Positions 11,114 to 22,557 of a DNA stretch of 64,000 nucleotides are shown piece by piece. The notes under the pieces are model-generated. The model had not been told where the DNA came from, did not search any database, and worked only from the letters and a program-made list of their open reading frames with translations. Origin of the DNA: Crocodylus rhombifer (Eukaryota; Chordata; Crocodylia; Crocodylidae); NCBI GenBank assembly GCA_038503035.1, contig JAVSML010024355.1, positions 339,388 through 403,387 of the forward strand. Reading direction: 5' to 3'. How positions within the stretch are numbered: the first letter of the stretch is position 1; each line of letters opens with the position of its first letter. Made by a program: the position numbers and the translations under genes.

Positions 11114-12535
11114 GAAAAGGACCGTAACTTCAAGGAAGTTGCTTCAGGAAATAACTGCGAGAGGAGTACTGTGTCCAGTTTTGGGCCCTCTACTAAAGAA
11201 AGGATGTGCACAAATTGGAGAGAGTTCAGCGAAGGGCAACAAAAATGGTTAGGTGGCTGAGGCACATGACCAAGCTTCCCTCTAAGGTGCGCACATGTGC
11301 AGCTCTGCACAACTAAAAGTGTGGCCACGAACAGCCTTTTCAAGGCCATGCACCAGAAGAGGCTGGTGTGGGAGCCTGGTGTGGGCTCTGCTGGCTCTGG
11401 GGAAGTGCTCCACTCCCCTGCATCAGGGCTGGGGAGTGGAGCACCTCCCTGGAGCCAGCAGAGCCCATGCCAGCCCCCGGCCCCAGCCTCCATCCCTGCC
11501 TTGCCTCACCTCTGGAAGGAGCCACTGCCTGCCCCGAGTGAGGCTCTGCTGGCTTCAGGACACTGCTCCGCTCCCCTGCATCGCCTTGGGGAGTGAGAAG
11601 ACACACGGCATCGGGGCTGGGGAGTGGAGCAGTGTCCCAGAGCCTGCAGAGCCTCACTGGGGCAGGCAGCAGCTCCTCCCTGAGGTGAGGCAAGGCTGGG
11701 ACGGAGGCTGGGGCAGGGGGCTGGTGCGGGGATGGAGGCTGGGGTAGGGGGGCTGGTGTGGGCTCCGCCGGCTCTGGGGAAGTGCTCCACTCCCTGGCCC
11801 TGATGGAGGGGAGAAGAGCACTTCCCTGGAGCCAGGGAGCCTGCGCCAGGCTCCAGCTCCAGCCCCAGGCCCTGGCCCCAGCCTCCAGCCACTGGCTCCA
11901 GCCCCTGGCTCCCGGCTTCTGGCTCCAGCCTCCGGCCCCTGCCCCCAGCATCCATCCCCAGCCCACAGCTCCAGCCTCCGGCCCCTGGTCCCAGCCCCCA
12001 GCCTCTGGCCCCCAGCCCTCTCCAGTAAGTGTCCCACGCTGGACTGAGGCGGTGCACTCATAGATCAAGGGGGTGCGCTCACGGACCACTGCTCCTTAGA
12101 GGGAACATTGCACAAGACTTATGAGGACAGGCTGAGGGAACTAGGCTTATGTACTCTGAAGAAGAGAAGACAGAGAGGGGATTTAACAGGAGCCTTCAAC
12201 TATCTGAAAGGAGATTCCAAGAGGATGGAGCTAGACTGTTTTCAGTGGTGGCACAGGACAGAACAAAGAACAGTTTCTCAACAGGTCTCAAGTTGCAGCA
12301 AGGGAAATTTAGTTTAGACATAAGAAAAAACTCTCTCACAAGTAGAGTAGTAAAGCACTGGAACAGATTACCCAGACAGGTTGTGGACCCTGTATCCTTG
12401 GAGGTTTTTAAGACCTGGGTAGAGAAAGCATTGTCTGGGATGATATAGTTGGGGCCATTCCTGCTTTGAGAAGGGGGTTGGGTGAGATGACCTCGTGAGG
12501 TCCCTTCTCTAATTTTCTATGATTCTATGATTTTG
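11114..12535 (+). mobile_element. Old CR1 LINE 3' portion, split by a hAT insertion
   Basis: The left part 11114-11270 corresponds to the CR1 C-terminal ORF2 region (CAGTTTTGGGC, then a GAGAGAGTTCAGCGAAGGGC block). After the insertion the same element resumes at 12119 (TTATGAGGACAGGCTGAGGG) and runs through a frame containing LDIRKNS and HWNRLPRQVV (about 12149-12448) into the CR1 3' UTR. It ends with the diagnostic CTATGATTCTATGATT tail near 12515-12535. It is 5' truncated and no longer coding. It must be older than the hAT it carries. Confidence 0.88.
11271..12110. mobile_element. hAT-type MITE inserted in CR1
   Basis: The left terminus CAAGCTTCCCTCTAAGG (11271-11287) and the inverted right terminus CAATGTTCCCTCTAAGG (12094-12110) match at 15 of 17 positions. 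They are flanked by 8-bp direct repeats CACATGAC (11263-11270) and CACAAGAC (12111-12118) with one mismatch. Removing the insert makes the CR1 sequence continuous. The 840-bp GC-rich interior contains three consecutive hairpin modules (about 11378-11474, 11530-11668, 11756-11853) and a minisatellite-like run of CCAGCC(T/C)C(C/T)GG(C/G)CCC units (about 11850-12010). No transposase is present; the long overlapping frames are compositional. Confidence 0.88.
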
Positions 12536-13469
12536 TGATTATCAGGACAGAAGAGTAGTAGTCAGGAGCTGAATGGAAAAGATCCATGCGGTACATGCAT
12601 TAATTTGCCTAATTAAATGCATGATTGTTTGCCCCGTGCACATCTTCATGGTCCAAAGTCTTCAGGGTGGGTGGTGGTCTTGGTTAACCTACCTCTGTTG
12701 ACCTGGATTAATTTCTGCACAATTTAATGGAAAATGAATGGAGACTTCTCCACACAGCAAAATGCACCCTATCCAGCACAACTAGCTACGCAAACATTGT
12801 GCAATATGCAAAAGGAGAAGTTTATCAGTGCAGGCTAAGAGGCAGTGGCAGGGTTAAGTGGAGATGCTGGTTTGCACTAGGGCTGGATCCAATGTTATGT
12901 GTCATTCAATTGGACAGGTGCCAAAATTCACACAAAATCTGTAAATGAAGGGAGGAGGTGGGAGGGAAAGATGTCAGTTCATTCTTTGCAGGGCACACTG
13001 ACCTTTCAGCAGCAGGTGGTAAGCTGACTAGGCTGTAAAACAGTTTAACTGTATACACTGAGCCAAGATAACTTGCCCCCACTGCCCTTACTGGAGTGCC
13101 ACATCTGGGCAATTGGTAGCACTTGTTATAGTTGGATCATGTCAGGAAGGAAGGCTCCAGAAGGACAGCTGGAATCAGAATGGATGTTGAGATACAGCAA
13201 GATGACATTTTAAGAAAGCACAAAAAAAATAGAAAAGAAAAAGAAACAGCAATGGATGGTCAAGAAACCAAATACCTCAGGAGGAAAAGATGAATACGGG
13301 GGAAGAAAAGGGAAAATAATAGGGTTGGAGAGCCAAAAATACAGAAGGCTGGACTGAGGCTAGCTTTGGTAACGGATCTGTTTCTGGTTCTCCCTCCATC
13401 ATTCTCAAACAGACTGAATGAAAGTAGAAGGAAGGAGGGAAAGGAGGGAAAGGCCCCATGCAGCCCCAT

Positions 13470-13509
13470 GATGGTCATGCTGGCTCCATGGAGGGCCAAC
13501 ATGACCATC
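13470..13509. repeat. Short inverted repeat
   Basis: GATGGTCATGCTGGC at 13470-13484 pairs with GCCAACATGACCATC at 13495-13509 (14 of 15) around a 10-nt loop. Nothing nearby suggests an origin. Confidence 0.75.
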
Positions 13510-13917
13510 AGCCTTTTCACTGCTGGAAATAGCCACCTTCTGAACTGCAAAAACAGTGAAGAACTTACAACGTATATTAGACAAACTGAAACCAGGGCCA
13601 GGTCACAGACTCAGAAAAGCAGATTAAAGCATCTTTAAAAAGTAATTACAAAGAGTGTGATTTACTTGGCAGGTCCCAATGACTTTTCTGGAATTATCTT
13701 GACCTATTGGGTAAATCAGAACTAAGAGATTTTTTTTTAAACATTTTTTTTTTTTTACTTGACAGCCTGTTTGCCCATTTGGCATGGTTATGCTCGACTC
13801 TGCCAATAAATAATAAAACAGGAGTGCAATTTGTGAATTATTTGCTGTTGTGTTTCCACAGAGAGAAGCCTGTTCTCCTCTGTGTGTGCATGAGGGAGGG
13901 AGGAGGGTGGGCGAAAG

Positions 13918-13932
13918 AGAGAGAGAGAGAGA
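13918..13932. repeat. (GA)n microsatellite
   Basis: A short run of GA dinucleotides lies downstream of a G-rich purine tract. Confidence 0.8.
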
Positions 13933-14787
13933 TTTTCATAATCATTAACAGAAGTTATGTTCAGTCATGAAGAATAGAACAGACTTTTAGAATGGTTACA
14001 GAATTTTAGTACAAAAAAACTGTCATATGAAAAGTAAATTTCATTATATATAATACCTATACGTAATTTTTTTAATTATATATTTTTAGAAATGCCAAAA
14101 TACAGAGAAACATATGAAAGATTGTGCATATTTGATTTAAACCATACATGGAGAATAAGAAAAAAGGTCTAATTTAAACTAATAAGTTCTATGCATTTCT
14201 TTCTATTAGTACCTTTTAAAAGTACAGTTTTCAATCTATAAAAAAAAAAATCTTGACCTAATAAATCTTTACCCAAAGTTTCAAACCAGACCTAATTTTT
14301 ACAGCTGAACTGGAAACATAAGAAGCCAAAGTCTGTAATAAGCTCTGGTACACCTTCACCGAAGCACAGGGAACTGTAAGAAATAAATAAAGATATGTAG
14401 AAAGTGACCACTCTGTTTTTGGGAGGAATTCAGAATTTTGAAATGTTGGTTCATTCCAATTTGGGACAAAAAACTCCAAGTAATTAAAAGGCATTTCACA
14501 TAAACAAGCGTGCAAAATATTGTCCAGATTAGTGGTTACCTAACCGGGTTTGGATTCTTCCTTATTTGGGTGCTGGAGCTTATAAATGGGGCTGCACAGC
14601 CTTACAGACATTCAGTTGCAGAAATAGGTCTTGCAATCCAGAAATGGGGTCACAAGCCTGAAAGTGGTGTTAAGAGCAGAAAGAATTTGGGAACCACTGG
14701 TTGGAAGGAAATTACTGTAAGACACATGCACAACCATAATCAAAGGGTAGTTATTAATGACTCACCCTCAGACAAGAAGGATATATA

Positions 14788-15640
14788 AACTTAGCATCTG
14801 TCTTTGGTCCACTACTATTTAATATTTTTATTAATGTCTTAGGAGATGGAATAGAGTATGTTATTAAATTTGCAGACTTTGTGGGAATTTTGAAGGACAG
14901 GATTTGAATTTAAAATGATCTTGGCAAATTGGAGAAAAGGTCTGAAATTAACACAACGCAATTTAATAAGGAGAAGTGTCAAGTACTATATTTACACAGG
15001 AATATTACACCATACAAAATGAGAAACAACTAGCTAGGGAGCAGTCCTATACAGAAGGATCTGAGGTTACAGCTGGACCACAAACTGAACATGTGTCAAC
15101 AATGCTGTATTGTTAAACACCCCCCCATTGTAACAGGATGCATGAACAAGAGCCCTCTATGTACTATGTCAAATAATCCTTCCACTGTACACAGCACTGG
15201 AAAGACCTCAGCTGGAGTCTTGTATTCAGTTTTGGGTACTACACTTCAAGAAAGCTGTGGACCAGTTGGAGAAAGTCCTGAGGAGTGCCACAAAAATGAT
15301 CACAGACAAAGGCACAAACAGAATAATTACGTTTGTTTAATCTAGAGAAGAAAACAATAAGGGCAAAGAAGAGACATGGGAATAGTCTTTAAAAGTAAAA
15401 AGCTGCTGTCAAGAAGACAGCAACGAATTGTTTCCCCTGCTCACTGAGGACAAGACAAGAAGTAAAGACTTGGAGAAGGTTTCCTTGGGAGGTTGTGGGA
15501 TCTTCATAACTGGTGGTTCGTTAGGTGTAAGTTAGAAAAGCATCTCTTTGGAATTATGTAGTTAGAGTCAATCCTGCTTTGAAACAGGGAGATAGACTAG
15601 ATGAGAGCTTGATGTGATTTCCATTTTTATTTCCTATGCT
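14788..15640 (+). mobile_element. Ancient CR1 LINE fragment
   Basis: The series of CR1 landmarks is recognisable but decayed: a TTTGGTCCACTACTATTTAA block (LGPLLF region of RT), ATTAAATTTGCAGACTTT (the FADD region), CAATTTAATAAGGAGAAGTG (N-K-C region), CAGCTGGAGTCTTGTATTCA (QLEYC region), GTGCCACAAAAATGATCA and finally GGGAGATAGACTAGATGAGA of the 3' UTR. All frames are broken. It is clearly older than the copies at 22.6 and 42 kb. Confidence 0.8.
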
Positions 15641-18600
15641 TATTTAATTTTGAGTATCATGCCTGAGTCTTCTACATGGGGAGTGGAGAAACAGGAAAAT
15701 CACTTTGTTCCTGGACAGCAGCATCTAGCATACCTAAGTTTAGAACCAAAATAAGCATAGTGATGAGCCTGATCTTATCTCAGAAAGTTCTGGGCTGGGG
15801 CCTTGCCCAGCAACTCTATCTTAGCCAGAGATTTTCTAGTGGTAACCATAACCTTGATGAAATCTTGTGGTGTTTTCTTCCTGGTTGTCAAAAGAAAAGT
15901 TTCCTGTGACTTCTTGGGGTTCACACGAGATAACAGGATCTTGTTGGATTGCAGCTGGGCTCCCCAAATAATAGTGGTTCTGGAACATGTGAGGCATTCA
16001 TTATCCAGTCGGACAGGAAAGTTTTCCAGGCACATGATGTTTTTTGAGATTTCAAAAATTTACCCGTGCTTTTCTGGGATGGATCCAAGACTGCGCAAAG
16101 GTATTATGTGAAAAATGATAGTTAAAGCAGGACTCCAAGGCATCTTGGTGATTTTCTTGGTGAGATAGGTAACCCAGACTTTGCTATTCTCCCACATCCC
16201 AGGAAACTACCAGGCTACTAGGTAATTTGGGATGGATCTCTCCCATTTGGTGGAAAGCGGGTATGAATCAGGGTTTCCCAGATTCCAGAGGATGGGAGAA
16301 GGTTTAGTACATGAGGTGATACAGCTGTTCTTCAGAAACCTTTCTGGATGAATTTGTAGGATAGGACTCCCAGCAAGAAAAATACATTTCTATTTGAAGT
16401 CTATACAGAGAGACTTGCTCTGTTTAAAAATGTTCACAAAATCTGTGCAGACTTTGCATCACAGAGGTATCAGCCGTATACCTGATGAAGTATTTCTAGT
16501 TATTATTAATGATCCAGGGGAAGGAGGCTTAGTCTCAGAGGCAAAGTTTTGTTATTTTTTGCCCTGTAGTAATGCTCATGGGGATCAGGAGTGTAGGAGT
16601 GGGCTAGCATTTTACAAAGGGCTGTTCAAACACCTGAGGCTTCCGCCTCAGTAGCAGAGTCAATGAAGTTCTCCTTTAAATTAGAGAAAAGAGGGGATTG
16701 GGGATGGAGGGAAAATGAAGGGTTTTCTGTAGCCTACAGCAAAGCCACAAGGAAAAGAGGATGAGGACTCTGATCTTGGAGAAATGGGGATGTCTTTAAG
16801 GCCAAGTTCCCACTTGATGAGCAAAGGCCATCAGAATAGGGCGAGGTAATACAGATGTAGTAGGTCTGCACCTGATTCATTCATGCAATAAACTCAGGGG
16901 CCGGGCCATTTCTTTCCTTGCCTGCAAAGAAACTGGACACAGTTCTGCTCTGACTGTGCATCTTCCTCTTCTTCCCTCAATGAATCAAGATAGGAGCCAA
17001 GAAGAAACAGCAGGCTGAGTTACAGACTGTGGTTTGCTTTTGTGTGGAGCAGCAAATAAGCTGTAGGTACAAGGAAGTCTTTGTCTGCCTTTAGTCTAGG
17101 CACAGACTTCTTGTGATAGCAGCTTCTGCTTGGGTGCCATTTGCTCCATCAGCCATGCAGAGGCTCCCACAGCAGGCAGAACAAAACCAAGAATACTAGA
17201 GAAAAGGTTGTTGGCAAAACTGAAGTAGAGAGGTTCAGGAATCAATTGGCAAACCAGAAGTTTGGAGAAAACTACTGAGCTGTCAGGAAAAAACTGGAGG
17301 AGAGTGGGTGTGTGTAGTCAGCAGAAAACCCTGCTCTGCCTGGCTGATGTTTTAAGTGATTAATGTTTAGCGGGAAGATCACCCACCCAAAGCAGTCCTA
17401 CAGAGAGCTAATCTACATAGGGAAAATTTGTTCTGCGTGCGCCATACCTGTTCTGTGGATCTTTTCCACTATCACCACAGTATTTTCACAAGGCTGACAT
17501 TTTCAAACCTGCATGATTGGATTTAGGTATCTGAATGCAGATTTAGGCACCACTGACTTCCTGTGAGTGTTCAGGGTATGTATGTAGGCACCCAAATTTG
17601 AAAATTCATTTAAAAATTCAAGAATGAGTATAATCAAGGTGGGTAGCTCATGTGAATTGCTCCAGCCTGTGGAGTGCTCCTGATTTCAGTTCAGTTATAC
17701 CGCACAAACTTAAAGTCCGCTCTCCAGACTGCCAGAGAATCAGTAAGAAAATATATCTATAAAATTTCACTTTCACAGTAGTGCTAAAAATAGCACAACA
17801 TATAATTTGTGATGCATTCCTTCTCTATCCTCTTAGGTCTGTTGAAGCCAACTCAAACAGCCTAATGTTATCAACCAACTATCCTCCTTCTCCCTCCTCA
17901 AAAGTACAACGTCAGCTATAGCAGCTATTATAAAGGTTAAAATCCCATTTTTTATGTGTTTGCTGCAACTGGTGTCCTTGGTTAATGGGAGTATAATATT
18001 CAACATTCAGTGAAATAAAATGACAAATGTTTGGACAGATACAGAAAATATACAAACACCATTTTTTTAAATTTGTAAACTGGTTATCTGCAGACAACCA
18101 TTTATTCCTTGCAGATGGGAATCATATTCAGAGCATCAACTCAACAATAATTTAAGTAATGTCCCTTTGACCCAAGCTGATGCAAGATGGGCAGATAGGT
18201 TACTGCAGAATATGCCTCACAAGATCATAAAAATGTGGCAGTTTCCCAGTTGCAAGCTGATTTTTCAAAGACGATTACATGCACAATTTAACTGCACAAC
18301 CATTTATGTCTTCCAAGTTCCATACTGGTAATGTTTGTTTTCCTCTCATTTTTTGCTGCTTCTCCTTTTTCAGATGCACACATTTAAAAATAAATCTCAC
18401 ACTCCTTATCCTATATGATTTATTCCCATGAAATTAAATTACATTTTTATAAGCCTGTGTAACTGCAAATGATATTTGAAGATTCACTGAAAAATTAATT
18501 TCTGATCTGGTGCTAAGAAGCATCCTTGCTAGCACTGTACTGACTCTGTCTTTCAAAAACAGATGGAAGCAGGCCAAGGGTATGATTAACTTCTTAGTCC

Positions 18601-20337
18601 CTGCAATTTCATATTGCTCTACTTGCCCTAGATTTCAGGATTGACCTCCCGCTTCACTGAAAAATGCACTGTTGCTCAGCTTGATAAATCACACGAAGAC
18701 TTTTTTTGATCACAGTTATCTACTATTTACTACATACCTGGTGAGGTTAATCATACACTGAGGCACTTCATATGCTACACACACATACACTCTTCTTCCC
18801 CATAGCACTTTGCATATTCTTTACACTGCCAGGGAGCAATGGGGCCTCTCTTCTTTTTCATATATGGAAGAGGAAACCCTTGCACCCACACAAATACACA
18901 CAAATTATGTCATTATCTACACATGAATGCATTGCAAACTATGGTGAAAATGAACCAGCAAATATAAGATATTAAGTGTTACATCTCTCTCTCTCAACAG
19001 ATTGATATTTTAAGAAAGTATTTTTTCATTTTTAAACTATAGCTTTCATACTCCCTTACCCCCTAGAGCATGTGAGGCTGGCTGTTGGGTATTGGTAGAT
19101 GTCTGGCTATAGTAAGAAACATAAACCTAAGCTACAGTTAATATGAAACTGCTAATACTTTCTGAGAGATCACTTCTCTGCCTTTCCCCAAACCAGTCTT
19201 TATCTCAACACTAAGGAAATGCTAGTGCTCAGAAAAAAAACTGATTATGCAGGGCTCAAAATAGTTAAAATTCTCTGGACCACCTCTCTTTCATTAACCT
19301 ATGTAGCTTTGCCCAGACACCTCAGCTTTGATTTACAGTCCCCTCCTCAAGGAGTCTTATCTTGGGATGTTACTAAACAAAGAAAGGCAAAGGACAAAAT
19401 ATGGAATTCATATGAAAATCTGAAGTGAAAAGAGACCACCTAGGAATCAAACACCTACACATTTAGTTCTTGAGCAAAATTAAATGAATTTGAATCCCAG
19501 GGTTCTAGAAATCCCCATTTTTGCTATTTGATCCTAAACTTTCAGGTAAGGCCTTAGAGTGTTTTAAATCCTTATTTTTTTTAATGCTCCATAGTGACAG
19601 CTGAGGCAGGTCATACCAAACCAAGAAAAAAGTGCATAGTTTCTCTTATTCAATGTTCTATAACTAGATAGGGAAACATATCATAGGTAGACAATTACTA
19701 TCCCAACGTAGGTTGGCAGTTGGCCTCAGCTGCCCTGTAGGCCCTGTGAAGTGCACAGGACACCCGTGATTCTGCACAATTGGCAAGGCTAGCACATGTT
19801 TCATTAATGAAAGGTTCTGGCTTTTCCTTGAAGACAATGTCCTAAAAATGTAATTAATGTATAAATACTGCTAGAGCTGTAAGTTTGCCACTACAACTTG
19901 ATTTGAATGCACATGTCAATCATCGTCCTCCAGGCAGCCTCTATGTCCTGTAACACATATAACCATGGTTCCTTTGATTTCTGAGTGTATCCAGATCAAA
20001 CTGCAGCTGTGGGGGAACAGAGGCTTCCCCAGACTGAGGCTGATTACACCAGAGCTCTCAGGCTGGGAACTTGCTGGCTGGCATCCAGCAGAGTCACTAC
20101 TCTGTCCATGTCACTCATTGCAACCTCTGCAGTGAGAGAGGCACTATAGTTCAATAGAAGAGGACCTAGTCCAGCACAACTTCAGCATATGCATGACTCG
20201 AAGCACATGAGTAGTCACATTGGCTGCAGTGGGACCTTTTATATGCTTTGAGTTAATTGGCTTGCTGGATTGCAGCTGAAGTAGGGGCTTTGGGAACAAG
20301 GAACTCTTGGCCCTGTTTACCCAACAGTGCTAAAGCT
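15641..20337. other. No recognised gene
   Basis: About 4.7 kb without a feature I can name. 17480-17600 (TTTAGGTATCTGAATGCAG, TTTAGGCACC) has the style of an ancient conserved repeat but I cannot classify it. Confidence 0.55.
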
Positions 20338-20503
20338 GACTCTGACAGTTGCCTTTCCTACCCTGGAGGTCTTCAAAAGGAGGCTGGATAATCACCTTGC
20401 CAGGGTTGTTTGACCCCAGTACTCTTTCCTGCCGTGGCAGGGGGTTGGACTTGATGATCTGCTCAGGTCCCTTCCGACCCTACTAACTATGAAACTATGA
20501 AAT
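20338..20503 (+). mobile_element. CR1 3'-end fragment
   Basis: About 165 bp of CR1 3' end: the ORF2 tail (CTGGAGGTCTTCAAAAGGAG), the 3' UTR (GGGGGTTGGACTTGATGATC, CAGGTCCCTTCCGACCCTA) and terminal ACTATGAAACTATGAAAT repeats. It is severely 5' truncated, as is typical of CR1. Confidence 0.92.
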
Positions 20504-21199
20504 GCTCTATCTAATGTCTACCTTGGATGGCCCCCCATGAATGTAGAACCTCACAGTCTTTTAATAATGGATTTAGTTATGTCCTCACTAGACAGGCAAA
20601 ACAAATCATCTACTCCTCTTGGTAGCCTATCACAAGGGAGAATGGCCATATGACAGAGTATGAGCTGAGTGCCAAGAAGAAGTGCTCTAAAATCCTACAC
20701 TCAGACTGAAGCTCTCCTTACTTACGTGCAGCATTAAGCTATCCAGGGGTCCACCTGCTCACTATGTCCCATTATTCCCTGAATGTGTTCAGAGTGCACT
20801 GAGGGAGAATCTACCTCTCTCTCCTGTGAGTCTTGAGTGGATATGGTATGAACTCAGCAATAAATTCAGTAAACCAGCTTGGGCTGGTCACACTCTAGAT
20901 TTCAGTCCACTGTCTTCATTCCCTTTGGTGATAAGTATCCCCAGAACAGAGAATTAAACTTGTGTCCCCAAAGTCCTTTCACTAGCATCCTAGCCACTGG
21001 CCATCCTTTCTCTTCTGTAATAAAAGATGAAATTCACTAGAGTTAAGACTCAGAAATTGTTACACCCACTGAGCTGACTCCAGGGCAAAACAAATGAAGA
21101 GAGTTTAAGTGCTTAATTAGATCCCAAATGCAACTCTTCTTTTAGATAGGAAAGTAGCACTTACATGGCTAAGATTACGTAAATTTAAGTTCATGCAGC

Positions 21200-21320
21200 T
21201 CTTCTGTCCCACCTTGGTGGCCAGTGTGCAAAAAAACAGAGAAGGAGGATGTTGGGTAGGAGTGAGGGGTCTAGAAGCTGGGTCTTCCACTTCCTAAGCA
21301 AGTGTCCTAACTGCTAGGTC
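21200..21320. repeat. Possible old SINE fragment
   Basis: The segment ending CTTCCACTTCCTAAGCAAGT and GTCCTAACTGCTAGG resembles the conserved part of an ancient amniote SINE in which a tCCTAAccactrGG motif recurs. A similar but weaker block lies near 20960-21000. This is recognised from memory only. Confidence 0.3.
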
Positions 21321-21475
21321 AGTGATCTTAACTTAGGGGCCCTGGCATCCTGGGGAGCCCTGAAATCTACTCAAGGGTGCCACAATGTTAGCACTATTAG
21401 GTATGTAAACATGTTCCACAAAATAAACCCAGAGATTTCAAATAGGAGTCCAGCGGTAAAACATTTGGACCTGTT
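21320..21475 (+). mobile_element. hAT-like MITE (family D), copy 1
   Basis: It starts with a CAGTGATCTTAAC terminus followed by GGGTGCCACAATG and AATAAACCCAGAGATTT blocks, and ends near ACATTTGGACCTGTTGTGG. The same series is found in reverse orientation at 30650-30855. The CAGTGATTCTCAAC-like terminus is typical of Charlie-group hAT elements. It is non-coding. Confidence 0.6.
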
Positions 21476-21660
21476 GTGGTTATTCTAGCTAGAGACAGAC
21501 ATTCAAAAAACCTGAGCCCGAATTGATTCAATCTTTGCAGGTTGTCTAACCTGTGTAGGTTGAGCTGATTTGCAAGTGAACAAACTTTCCCTTTCAATTC
21601 CGGAAATGCAGGCACATGCCTGCAGTGGCTCAGGCTAGAAGCCGGGGTGGGGGGAGGAGG
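21472..21660. mobile_element. MITE family A fragment, copy 1
   Basis: GACAGACATTCAAAAA, then GAATTGATTCAATCTTTGCA, and finally CTAGAAGCCGGGG, match in order the element at 37915-38640 and the first part of the one at 46311-46855. It abuts the family-D copy. The right half of the element is missing. Confidence 0.55.
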
Positions 21661-21949
21661 AGGTGTGTGGTTAGAGTAAGCCCTCCCTTCTCTTCCTTAG
21701 CAGCCACAAGGCTGGAGGGAAACTGACTTGGGGTGTGTGGCCAGGCCCTCAAAGGCTGCTGAGTTTGATTATGGAGGGATTTAAACTCTCACCCTGGCCT
21801 GAAGAGACCCCAGCCAGGCTGTACCCAGAGAAGGAGGGGGAAGCAGCCCTTGCTAGGCTTGTTCCTGGCCAGAGTTGGCCAGCATGGATTCCAACAAATC
21901 TGTGAATTCTGCTAAGTAACTTGTCACAATGACATGAAAAAGTAAGGTT

Positions 21950-22526
21950 AATAGGGATTTATTATACTACCTCTCACAATATTAGAACTAGGGAATATAG
22001 TGAATTTATTAGCATATCTAAAACAAAGAGAAGTTGTTTTTCACACTGTGTGTAATTAACCTGAGGAACTCATTGTGAGTATAGTAGCTAGTACCAGCGC
22101 CAGCAGTGTGCCCACACTGGGAGCTGTCACATGGGGTAGGAGGGGGGAGTAAGGGAGGGGCAAATCAAATGGATGTAATGTTACATAGTATCACACATGA
22201 CTTGCACCAGGCACCAAAATGCCTGGCTATGGCACTGCTGATTGCCACAAGTTGTTGTGAAGGCTAATAATTCAACCAGTTTCAAAAGGAGACTGGACAA
22301 CTTCATGGAAGATTTGTTGATCAATGGGTATTAAGCATGATACAAGCTCAAAATTAGGACATCCTAGGCCTCTGAATGCTGGAAGCCCAAAGGTGGGAAG
22401 TTCTAGGAGAAAGATCAGTGGATGGCCCTCCTTAAATACTCTTTCCATTCGCATCTACTCTGCCACTGTGAGAGACTAGATGGACCTGTAGGTTGACCCA
22501 GTGTGGTATTTTTAACGTTCTTAAGT
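21950..22526 (+). mobile_element. Old CR1 LINE 3' end, interrupted
   Basis: Left part: ATTAGAACTAGGG, AAAACAAAGAGAAGTTGTTTT and TTAACCTGAGGAACTCATTG match the CR1 ORF2 tail. After a foreign stretch at about 22075-22243 it resumes with CACAAGTTGTTGTGAAGGC, AGGAGACTGGACAACTTCAT, then AGACTAGATGGACC and GACCCAGTGTGG, ending near TTAACGTTCTTAAG. This is a different, older CR1 lineage from the young element that immediately follows it. Confidence 0.8.
22075..22243. mobile_element. Unclassified insertion inside CR1
   Basis: About 170 bp that interrupts an otherwise collinear CR1 3' end. It contains a G-rich stretch and a TTGCACCAGGCACCAAAATG block. No terminal repeats or A-tail are evident, so its class is unknown. 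Confidence 0.45.
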
Positions 22527-22557
22527 ACATTGACTAGGCAGGTGGATACATGACTTA

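Larger units (their letters stand above)
12536..14787. other. No recognised gene
   Basis: AT-rich sequence with poly-T and microsatellite runs. The short open frames lack recognisable domains. Confidence 0.6.

Noticed and set aside
11295..12089. Frames of up to 249 codons around 11.3-12.1 kb
   Set aside because: All fall within the hAT MITE and are made of Pro/Ser/Ala or Gly/Ala/Trp repeats from the CCAGCC-type minisatellite; no start or splice context.
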